NCBI GenBank assembly: GCA_905616435.1
Contig: CAJQSU010000034.1
Location: 1-13,201 of the forward strand
Origin: an uncultured Candidatus Pelagibacter sp.
Lineage (GTDB): Bacteria; Pseudomonadota; Alphaproteobacteria; Pelagibacterales; Pelagibacteraceae
Reading direction: 5' to 3'
Length of the DNA: 13,201 bases
Under the pieces are notes generated by a model that worked only from the letters and a program-made list of their open reading frames with translations, had not been told where the DNA came from and searched no databases. The position numbers and the translations under genes were made by a program. The first letter of the stretch is position 1; each line of letters begins with the position of its first letter. This document shows positions 1 through 6,028 of the stretch, piece by piece.

Positions 1-204
1 AGTCGCTTTATTCTTATTTCTAAAATTTTTATTTAAAATCTTGGTACCTTTGCTGTTTGACAACAATAGTGTTAAAAATATTTTTTTATTTACAAACTGA
101 TATTTTTTTGGAAATGATTTGCAAATTAATTGAAAAAAAATTTTGTTTTGTTTAATTTTTTTTGACCAATTTTTCTCTTCTGATACGACATCTAAACTAA
201 TCAT
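1..204 (-). CDS. ybeY: YbeY endoribonuclease / rRNA maturation factor, N-terminal part (runs off left edge)
   Basis: YbeY is a zinc-dependent RNase-like protein needed for 16S rRNA 3' end maturation and ribosome quality control. Only the first 68 residues are in the window; the frame is open to base 1. The start MISLDVVSEE is followed by a basic stretch and, at residues 57-68, LNKNFRNKNKAT, which matches the conserved YbeY segment just before the usual T-[ND]-VLSFP motif. The zinc-binding HxxxHxxxxxH motif would lie beyond the edge and is not seen. The ATG at 202-204 sits inside the last codons of phoH (ATGATTAG, 8-base overlap), which suggests translational coupling. The phoH-ybeY order is conserved in many bacteria and supports the call. 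Confidence 0.85.
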   Translation of the reverse strand, partial: MISLDVVSEEKNWSKKIKQNKIFFQLICKSFPKKYQFVNKKIFLTLLLSNSKGTKILNKNFRNKNKAT

Positions 205-1195
205 TATGATTGCTATAAGCCTTAACAATCTTAGATACTAGTGGATGTCTGACAACATCTGAATGGTCAAAGTCAATAACTGATATTTCTTCTAAATGAG
301 ATAAAAGTTTTTTGGAACTATCTAAACCTGACATATTTTTATTTGGAAGGTCTATTTGAGATGGATCACCATTAATCACAATCTTAGAATTTTCACCAAT
401 TCTTGTAAGAAACATTTTTATTTGCGTATCAGTTGCGTTTTGTGCTTCATCTAAAATAGCAAACGAATTTTTTAATGTTCTTCCTCGCATGAATGCTAAT
501 GGAGCAATTTCAATGTCTCCAATTTCAATCATTTTTTGAATTTTTTCATAGTCAAATAAATCATATAAAGAATCGTATAGAGGTCTTAAATAAGGATCCA
601 CTTTCTCTTTCATATCACCTGGTAGAAATCCCAATCTTTCTCCCGCCTCTACTGCAGGTCTAGATAAAATTATTCTTTCAATCTTTTTTTCAAGCAACAT
701 AGTTAAGCCTACAGCTACGGCTAAAAATGTTTTTCCAGTACCCGCTGGCCCTGCAGATATAACAATATCACTTTGTCTCAATGCTCTTACATACTCTTTT
801 TGTTTTTCTGATCTTGGAATTATTGATTTTTTTGGAGTCTTAATTATGTCTGTAACATTTTGATTTTTAACTTTTTCATTAATCATAAATTTATCAATAG
901 ATGATCGTATGTCTTTGTTTTCAATATTTCCATTGTTAATGAATTGATTTACCAAAAATTGTATAGCATTTTTAACTAATTCATTTTTATTAGGTGAAGA
1001 TTTAATCAAAATAGAGTTGCCTCTTGAATATAATTCAGACTTAGTAATTTTTTCTAATTCTTTAAGATTTTTATTAAATTCTCCAACCACTCCCATCATC
1101 AAATCATTATCGTGGAAAATTACGCTTAATGTGTTGTTATCTGAATATACAAATTTTAAATTTATGTCGAAATTTTTTTTTGCGTTGATACTCAA
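197..1195 (-). CDS. phoH: PhoH-family ATPase (PhoH-like protein)
   Basis: A cytoplasmic P-loop ATPase of the PhoH/PhoL family, related in its ATPase fold to superfamily 1 helicases and usually paired with ybeY; its exact role in RNA metabolism is not settled. At 332 residues it has the usual length. Visible motifs are Walker A GPAGTGKT (149-156), the family signature RPAVEAGERLGFLPGD (179-194), MRGRTL (236-241), Walker B AILDEAQ (246-252), NGDPSQ (275-280) and VRHPLV (315-320). Residues 1-100 form the KH-like N-terminal part typical of the longer PhoH proteins. The only start upstream of Met33 is TTG at 1193-1195, one codon after the miaB stop and in the same frame. I keep the TTG because the N-terminal domain would be cut by starting at Met33. 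Confidence 0.93.
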   Translation of the reverse strand: MSINAKKNFDINLKFVYSDNNTLSVIFHDNDLMMGVVGEFNKNLKELEKITKSELYSRGNSILIKSSPNKNELVKNAIQFLVNQFINNGNIENKDIRSSIDKFMINEKVKNQNVTDIIKTPKKSIIPRSEKQKEYVRALRQSDIVISAGPAGTGKTFLAVAVGLTMLLEKKIERIILSRPAVEAGERLGFLPGDMKEKVDPYLRPLYDSLYDLFDYEKIQKMIEIGDIEIAPLAFMRGRTLKNSFAILDEAQNATDTQIKMFLTRIGENSKIVINGDPSQIDLPNKNMSGLDSSKKLLSHLEEISVIDFDHSDVVRHPLVSKIVKAYSNHND

Positions 1196-1198
1196 ATT

Positions 1199-2527
1199 TT
1201 AAGCCACTTTTTGTTTTGATTGATCTGAAGTTTCTCCAAATAAAGTATTTCGATTGCTGCTAAGAATTTTAACTTTCACAACTTTTCCTATTAAATCATC
1301 AGTACCATTAAATAAGACTGATGTCATGTACTCAGATCTTCCAAAAAGTTTAGTTTTATCATCCGTTCGATTCTCTACCAATACATTTTGGATTGTATTT
1401 TCTAGTGATTTGTTCATTTTTATTTGATTGTTTGATAGCATTTCTTGAATTATCTCTAATCTTTTAAGTGAATCTTTTTTATTCATTGTAGGTAAATCTG
1501 CCGCTACTGTTCCTGGTCTTGGGCTAAAAATAAATGAAAAAGAATTTATAAACTTTACTTCTTCAATCAGTTTTAATGTAAGCTTAAAGTCATTTTCATT
1601 TTCACCCGGATAAGCAATAATAAAATCACTTGAAAACTGCACATCAGGATTGATTTTTTTTAATTTATTAAAAATCTCTAAATATTTTTTTATTGTATGT
1701 TTTCTATTCATGAGTTCTAAAACTTTGTCTGAACCACTTTGTACTGGCAGATGAACTAATGGCATTAATTTTTTTGAGTCTTTATAAGTATCAATTAAAT
1801 CATCTGTCATATCCTTGGGGTGTGATGTCATATAACGTATACGTTTTAAACTTGAAAATTTTTCTAATTCTAAAATCAAATGTGATAAACGTGATCCTTC
1901 AAAATCATATGCATTAACATTTTGACCCAAAAGTATAATTTCTTTTGAACCACTATCGACTAACTGCTTAGCCTCCTCTAAAATTTGATCAAATGGTCTG
2001 GAATATTCTGGTCCTCTCGTATATGGAACCACACAAAAATGACAAAACTTATCACACCCCTCCTGTATTGTTAAAAAGGATGAAATTTTTTTTGTTTGAT
2101 TTTTAATTTTACTTAAATATTCAAACTTAGTAATTGCATCAAATTCTGTCTCCTCTTTTTTCTTTTTTTGGTTTTGATAATTTAATATCGTATCATTAAT
2201 TTTATGGTAAGCCTGCGGACCTAATACTAAATCAATATAAGGTTCTCTTTTTATCATCTCTTCATGTTCTGCTTGAGCCACACAACCAGCAACAATTACC
2301 AAAGGCTTGTTTTTTGATCTAAATATTTTTTTTACTCTTCCAATTTCATGATAAACTTTTTCTTTTGCTTTATCTCGTATGTGGCAGGTATTTAAAAAAT
2401 AACAATTTGCATCTTCATAATTATCTGTTTTTTCATAACCAATTTTTTTTACTGTGTCATATATTCGATTAGAGTCGTACTCATTCATCTGACAACCAAA
2501 GGTTTTTATAAAAATTTTTTGGATCAT
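1199..2527 (-). CDS. miaB: tRNA-2-methylthio-N6-dimethylallyladenosine synthase MiaB
   Basis: A radical-SAM methylthiotransferase that converts i6A37 to ms2i6A37 in tRNAs reading UNN codons. It uses two [4Fe-4S] clusters. The N-terminal UPF0004 domain (about 1-125) supplies Cys12 (FGCQMNEYDS), Cys48 (NTCHIRDKA) and Cys82 (VAGCVAQ). The radical-SAM core (about 145-370) carries the CxxxCxxC motif at Cys158, Cys162 and Cys165 (EGCDKFCHFCVVPYTRG). The last 70 residues fit a TRAM RNA-binding domain. The LNTCHIRDKA form and the CHFCVVPYTRG run point to MiaB and not RimO or MtaB. At 442 residues the length is normal. A lysine-rich linker (120-127) separates the first two domains. It follows fur by 6 bases in the same operon. 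Its iron-sulphur clusters link it functionally to the Nfu carrier also in this window. Confidence 0.96.
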   Translation of the reverse strand: MIQKIFIKTFGCQMNEYDSNRIYDTVKKIGYEKTDNYEDANCYFLNTCHIRDKAKEKVYHEIGRVKKIFRSKNKPLVIVAGCVAQAEHEEMIKREPYIDLVLGPQAYHKINDTILNYQNQKKKKEETEFDAITKFEYLSKIKNQTKKISSFLTIQEGCDKFCHFCVVPYTRGPEYSRPFDQILEEAKQLVDSGSKEIILLGQNVNAYDFEGSRLSHLILELEKFSSLKRIRYMTSHPKDMTDDLIDTYKDSKKLMPLVHLPVQSGSDKVLELMNRKHTIKKYLEIFNKLKKINPDVQFSSDFIIAYPGENENDFKLTLKLIEEVKFINSFSFIFSPRPGTVAADLPTMNKKDSLKRLEIIQEMLSNNQIKMNKSLENTIQNVLVENRTDDKTKLFGRSEYMTSVLFNGTDDLIGKVVKVKILSSNRNTLFGETSDQSKQKVA

Positions 2528-2533
2528 TGATTT

Positions 2534-2947
2534 TTATTTAGATTTTTTTTTGATCCCATAAAGTTCTAGTTTGTGATCAACAAGTGTGTATCCATATTTT
2601 TCTGCAACTTTTTTTTGCAGTTTTTCTATTTCTTCATCAACAAATTCAATTATTTCACCTGACTTAACGTCGATCAAGTGATCATGGTGACCTTCATTTA
2701 ATTCTTCGTACCTTGCTTTACCACCCTTAAATTCATGTTTTGCTAAAATGCCTGACTCTTCAAATAATTTTACCGTTCTATAAACAGTTGCTATGCTTAT
2801 CTTTGAGTCAATTTTCGAAACACGGTTATAAAGCTCATCTACATCGGGATGATCAGAAGACTCGGACATTACTTTTGCAATAATCTTTCTTTGGTCTGTT
2901 AATTTTACTCCTTTTGATAAACATTTTGCTTCTATTGTTTCTGTCAT
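2534..2947 (-). CDS. fur: Fur-family metal-responsive transcriptional regulator (alphaproteobacterial Fur/Mur type)
   Basis: A dimeric winged-helix DNA-binding regulator. The DNA-binding domain (about 1-83) contains the recognition-helix segment ISIATVYRTVKLFEESG (50-66). The dimerisation/metal domain follows. All metal ligands of E. coli Fur sites 1 and 2 appear at the same residue numbers: His33, Glu81, His88, His90 and His87, Asp89, Glu108, His125. The structural zinc cysteines are absent: positions 93 and 96 are Asp and Ser (HHDHLIDVKSG). This is a known feature of alphaproteobacterial Fur/Mur proteins, so it could sense iron or manganese; sequence alone cannot decide. It lies 8 bases after tsaB and 6 bases before miaB, so it appears to be co-transcribed with tRNA-modification genes. 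I identified no Fur box. Confidence 0.9.
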   Translation of the reverse strand: MTETIEAKCLSKGVKLTDQRKIIAKVMSESSDHPDVDELYNRVSKIDSKISIATVYRTVKLFEESGILAKHEFKGGKARYEELNEGHHDHLIDVKSGEIIEFVDEEIEKLQKKVAEKYGYTLVDHKLELYGIKKKSK

Positions 2948-2955
2948 AATGAATC

Positions 2956-3342
2956 TTAACTTATATAAATAGGATTAATCAAATTTTTTTTTATCTTCAA
3001 TTTATCACACAAATTGGGAATATTTTCATACTTATTATTATTTGATTTATCGAAATCATCAAAACTAAAACAATAATAATCAATCTTTTTTGCTACATAA
3101 ATTGCTTTAACAATTGCAAGTGAATTTCTAATACCAGCAAAACTTCCAGGCCCATGATTTACATATAATTTTGAAATTTCACTAATTTTTAAATCATTAT
3201 TTTCAAGAAACTCATTAATTAGGATGATTAATTTCTCATAATTAGTTTTACTATTTTCATGACTAGCACTATAAATATTTTTACTTTTAATGAGCATTAA
3301 AAATATTTTTTCATTGGTGGCATCTATAATTAAATTATTCAT
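2956..3342 (-). CDS. tsaB: TsaB-like protein (t6A biosynthesis), unusually short
   Basis: TsaB (YeaZ) is the scaffold partner of TsaD and TsaE in making threonylcarbamoyl-adenosine at tRNA position 37. Seen here are the ASKHA-fold first strand LIIDATNEKIFLML (4-17) and the signature NHGPGSFAGIR (62-72), followed by a helix like the family's IG..KG segment. The product is only 128 residues, against about 200-230 normally. The C-terminus NPIYIS (123-128) resembles the terminal P-x-YLR motif of full-length TsaB, so a middle portion seems to be missing and not simply the tail. I chose ATG at 3340-3342 because the family begins right before this first strand; an upstream in-frame ATG at 3393 would add 17 unlikely residues. 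It heads the operon with fur 8 bases downstream. Its first 53 bases overlap the divergent deacetylase gene. Confidence 0.82.
   Translation of the reverse strand: MNNLIIDATNEKIFLMLIKSKNIYSASHENSKTNYEKLIILINEFLENNDLKISEISKLYVNHGPGSFAGIRNSLAIVKAIYVAKKIDYYCFSFDDFDKSNNNKYENIPNLCDKLKIKKNLINPIYIS
3247..3275 (+). promoter_or_regulatory. candidate sigma70-type promoter for the deacetylase gene, inside tsaB
   Basis: TTTACT (3247-3252), a 17-base spacer and TATAAA (3270-3275) match the -35/-10 consensus at 4 and 5 of 6 positions. Transcription would begin near 3282, only about 8 bases before the ATG at 3290 but about 35 bases before an alternative GTG at 3317. It lies within antisense tsaB coding sequence. 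In DNA this A+T-rich, chance matches are common. Confidence 0.4.
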
Positions 3343-4357
3343 AGTATTTTTTTTATTATCAGCAAATTCTAAAGCAGAAGAAAATAATATCAAACAATAT
3401 TCAGAAGATGAGGGTGTTTTATCAATTATGTATCATAGGTTTAATGAAAATAAATATCCTTCAACCAATATTCAGATGGAAGTTTTCTTAGAACAGATAC
3501 AATTAATAAAAGATTTAAATTATGAATTCATTCACCCCGATGAATTTCAAAAGGACTTTGACATTCCAAAAAAACGAAAAAAAATTCTCCTTACAATTGA
3601 TGATGCTTTTCAGTCGTTTTATGATGTTGCATGGCCGTATCTGAAAGAAAATAAGATTCCATTCATTCTTTTCGTTTCAACTGAGCCAATTGGTAACAAA
3701 GGCTATATGACATGGGAGCAAGTAAAAGAAGTTGAGAGAAAAAATTTTACCACAATCGGTCATCACTCTCACTCTCATGGATATCTAATAGATAGCAGTA
3801 ATCAAGATTTTATTAAAGATATAGAAAAAGCAAATTTAATTTTTAAAGAAAAAATAGGATATCTACCAAAATTATTTTCTTATCCATTTGGAGAGTATTC
3901 TGAATTTATGAGAAATTACGTTTCTAATAATTTTACATATGCTTTTGGTCAACATTCGGGTGTTATTGACCTTAACAAAGAAAAATTTCAACTACCAAGG
4001 TTTCCTATCAATGAAGATTATGGAAAAATCAAAAGATTTAAATCAATCATAAAAACTTATCCGCTTGAGTATAGAAGTTTAATTCCATTAAAAAAAAAAC
4101 TTAACAAACAAAACAATCCTCCAATCTTTTCTGTAGAATTTTTTGATAATCAAAAAAATATTGAAAACATAAGCTGTTATTCTAACGAAGGTAACAAATG
4201 GGAAAAGTCTGATACAAAGTTTACCAATAATACTTTGAGTATAAAATTTAGAGAAGCCTTTCTACCCAGAAGAGGAAGGGTTAACTGCTCATTAAATGAT
4301 GATGGTAAATGGAGGTGGTTTGGTACTCAGTTTATAGTTACTAAAAAATTAAATTAA
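3290..4357 (+). CDS. secreted polysaccharide deacetylase (NodB / carbohydrate esterase 4 family)
   Basis: A predicted exported metal-dependent deacetylase acting on N- or O-acetylated glycans, possibly peptidoglycan or a surface polysaccharide; the substrate cannot be read from sequence. The N-terminus is a signal peptide with a hydrophobic run (about 16-25) and a likely cleavage after SANSKA (residue 29). The NodB domain spans about 43-245: entry motif SIMYHRF (45-51), motif 1 TIDDAF (102-107) with catalytic Asp104 and metal ligand Asp105, motif 2 GHHSHSH (157-163) with His159 and His163 as metal ligands, and motif 3-like SYPFGEY (197-203). Gly of the usual TFDDG is Ala here. Residues about 275-352 form an extra beta-rich tail with the protein's only two cysteines (296, 333), which could form a periplasmic disulphide. 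The ATG at 3290 is conventional; GTG at 3317 would give a more compact signal peptide. Confidence 0.85.
   Translation: MSIKNIFSLVASIIKLFIVFFLLSANSKAEENNIKQYSEDEGVLSIMYHRFNENKYPSTNIQMEVFLEQIQLIKDLNYEFIHPDEFQKDFDIPKKRKKILLTIDDAFQSFYDVAWPYLKENKIPFILFVSTEPIGNKGYMTWEQVKEVERKNFTTIGHHSHSHGYLIDSSNQDFIKDIEKANLIFKEKIGYLPKLFSYPFGEYSEFMRNYVSNNFTYAFGQHSGVIDLNKEKFQLPRFPINEDYGKIKRFKSIIKTYPLEYRSLIPLKKKLNKQNNPPIFSVEFFDNQKNIENISCYSNEGNKWEKSDTKFTNNTLSIKFREAFLPRRGRVNCSLNDDGKWRWFGTQFIVTKKLN
3366..3393 (-). promoter_or_regulatory. candidate sigma70-type promoter for the tsaB-fur-miaB-phoH-ybeY operon
   Basis: On the minus strand TTGATA (3388-3393), a 16-base spacer and TAGAAT (3366-3371) each match the consensus at 5 of 6 positions. 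The predicted start near 3359 gives a leader of about 17 bases to the tsaB ATG. The element lies inside the region coding for the end of the deacetylase signal peptide and the start of the mature protein. No other gene precedes tsaB on this strand, so a promoter is expected here. Confidence 0.45.
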
Positions 4358-5434
4358 ACTTTCTAATTCGAGACTTGAAGGTAGAAGTCTAGCGTTATCA
4401 AAATCCTTTAAATCATTTTGCCTAATAATCTTTTGTAAAATTTTAACATACTGCTTACCAGTCTCAGCATATTTATCTAAATATTGTGAGAGAATAATGC
4501 TATCTAGTGGGTCCCCAGCATCTCTCAATTTCGCTCTTGCTAGTCTAAATTCTTTATAAGTTCTGTGAGTATTTAAATTTCTTTGATAGGCTCTTACAGA
4601 AGCTTGAAGGATGTTAAATTTCATAACTTTATGCCCCTCACTTTCATCCGCTTCTTTAGGCTTTAGGCCTTCGCCTGACCAAGTCCATTGACCAAAAAGT
4701 GCATTTCCTTCTTGAGCAAATCTTGAGGTTCCCCAACCCGTTTCTTTTGCCGCTTGTGCAAGCGCTAAAGATACTGGAACCTCATCCATTCTTATTTTAA
4801 GAGTGGATAAGTCTTTTGAAGGAATTCCATATTGTTTATATTTTTTTCCCAACCATTTCTTTTCTAAATCAGTGTTATTGCTTTTATTGATGATGCTGAA
4901 AAGTCTTTTTCTATCTAATCGTATATTATTATTTTCTTGCAAAATTAGAGGCAATACAATTTGAATGAAAAACTCTTTTCTTTCTTTTATATTCTCTATC
5001 ATTTTAATTTCACGCGGAAATGAGTCTAGCGCTACAGGTTTTACTAATTTGTTTTTTCTAATATCATCCAATTTATAGTCTGTATCCTCATAAAGCTGTT
5101 TGATTGTTGAGGCATCTAGTCTTACAGCGTCAGTTTCTTTTTCATTTAAACTATAAATATCTATTAACAAATCTCTTTCATCATACTGTTCATTACCATC
5201 TAGTGTTCCATTGGTTTTTCCATCCAATGTATAAGCCAAAACTTTTTTTGAATTATTTCTAAATTCTTTGGTATTTAAAATTTTATCATTTGTGAAATTT
5301 ATAATTAAAGGTAATGAATAAAATGCAAAGATTACAACAAAACTACTTAAAAGTGTTCTCGCTATAGAGCCTAGATTGTTATCATCTAAAGTTTTTAAAA
5401 CTTTATACTTTCTATTTTTAAAAATTTTTTTCAT
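4349..5434 (-). CDS. bax: Bax-like membrane-anchored glucosaminidase (putative peptidoglycan hydrolase)
   Basis: A predicted beta-N-acetylglucosaminidase of the Bax / glucosaminidase (PF01832-type) family that would cut glycan strands in the periplasm. The catalytic domain covers about 205-345: VSLALAQAAKETGWGTSRFA (221-240) is the family signature, with Glu231 the likely catalytic acid. It is followed by GNALFGQWTW (243-252), a HKVMKF segment (268-273), SVRAYQRNLNTH (279-290) and YLDKYAETGKQYV (318-330). One membrane segment near residues 26-46 after a basic start predicts an N-in/C-out anchor. The stretch from about 55 to 200 is not obviously part of the fold and makes the protein longer than E. 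coli Bax. It starts 2 bases after nfu and overlaps the deacetylase tail-to-tail by 9 bases. The symbol is given by family resemblance only. Confidence 0.85.
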   Translation of the reverse strand: MKKIFKNRKYKVLKTLDDNNLGSIARTLLSSFVVIFAFYSLPLIINFTNDKILNTKEFRNNSKKVLAYTLDGKTNGTLDGNEQYDERDLLIDIYSLNEKETDAVRLDASTIKQLYEDTDYKLDDIRKNKLVKPVALDSFPREIKMIENIKERKEFFIQIVLPLILQENNNIRLDRKRLFSIINKSNNTDLEKKWLGKKYKQYGIPSKDLSTLKIRMDEVPVSLALAQAAKETGWGTSRFAQEGNALFGQWTWSGEGLKPKEADESEGHKVMKFNILQASVRAYQRNLNTHRTYKEFRLARAKLRDAGDPLDSIILSQYLDKYAETGKQYVKILQKIIRQNDLKDFDNARLLPSSLELESLI

Positions 5435-5436
5435 TT

Positions 5437-5976
5437 CTAAACTGCCACAACTTCTTTAACTTCTGGTAAGTAGTGACATAGAAGGTTTTGAACCCCTTGT
5501 TTAAGTGTCATTGTTGAGCTAGGACATCCAGAACAACTTCCTTGAAGCTGAACCATTACTACGCCATTTTTAAATTCTTTAAATTTAATATCTCCACCAT
5601 CTTTAGCAACTGCTGGTCTTATTTTTTCGTCTAGAATTTGAATAATTTTCTTCTCAATTTCTCCAAAATTTTCATCAATTTCATAAGGACTTTTATCAAT
5701 TACAAACTCACTGCCATTAGAGTAAAAATCATTGATTAAAGATATTACAACATGTTTAATTTCATCCCAGGATGTATCATCATATTTATTGATTGAGATA
5801 AAATCTTTACTTAAAAAAATACCTTCCACTCCATTAACTGAGATTAGATTTCTAATTAATTCATTTTTCACATTATCTTTTTTAGTAATTTCAAATGACC
5901 CACCATTAGAGACCACTTTGCCTGGTAAAAATTTTAATGAATTGGGATTGGGTGTTGTTTCTATTTGAACATACAT
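5437..5976 (-). CDS. Nfu-type iron-sulphur cluster scaffold/carrier protein
   Basis: Delivers [4Fe-4S] clusters to target enzymes in the cytoplasm. The N-terminal Nfu_N domain begins with the signature TTPNPNSLKFLPG (7-19) and extends to about 90. The C-terminal NifU-like domain (about 105-179) contains AKDGGDIKF (124-132) and the cluster-binding CSGC motif with Cys148 and Cys151, followed by PSSTMTLKQG. This Nfu_N plus NifU_C layout is that of mitochondrial NFU1 and its alphaproteobacterial relatives; E. coli NfuA has a different, A-type-like N-domain. The length of 179 residues is typical. A third cysteine (Cys167) lies outside the motif. It follows trpS after a 52-base gap and is joined to the downstream bax-like gene by a 2-base gap. 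A plausible client in this window is MiaB. Confidence 0.93.
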   Translation of the reverse strand: MYVQIETTPNPNSLKFLPGKVVSNGGSFEITKKDNVKNELIRNLISVNGVEGIFLSKDFISINKYDDTSWDEIKHVVISLINDFYSNGSEFVIDKSPYEIDENFGEIEKKIIQILDEKIRPAVAKDGGDIKFKEFKNGVVMVQLQGSCSGCPSSTMTLKQGVQNLLCHYLPEVKEVVAV

Positions 5977-6028
5977 ACGTACTATATAGCTAATAATTAA
6001 AAAATTGAAACTTGTTTAAAAAATTAAA
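5977..6028 (-). other. longest intergenic gap (trpS-nfu), with a repeated A-tract motif
   Basis: This 52-base, almost pure A/T spacer is the largest gap in the window. It holds two copies of TTAAAAAATT (5997-6006 and 6016-6025, plus-strand reading) flanking a small inverted repeat AAAC-TT-GTTT (6008-6017). It may contain a promoter for nfu-bax, since the minus strand reads TATATA about 10 bases before the nfu ATG, but there is no convincing -35 box. The hairpin stem is too short for a terminator. Confidence 0.3.

Noticed and set aside
2948..2964. A frameshift or premature stop as the cause of the short TsaB
   Set aside because: Only 8 bases lie between its stop and fur, and a C-terminal family-like motif is already present, so there is no lost tail sequence to restore.
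3343..3393. A longer tsaB starting at the ATG at 3393
   Set aside because: The extra 17 residues precede the strand where TsaB proteins normally begin, and the extension would overlap the candidate promoter; it would also enlarge the overlap with the deacetylase gene.
5997..6025. Repeated TTAAAAAATT with AAAC-TT-GTTT as an operator or terminator
   Set aside because: The stem is four base pairs and the repeats are pure A/T in a DNA that is mostly A/T; chance is a sufficient explanation.
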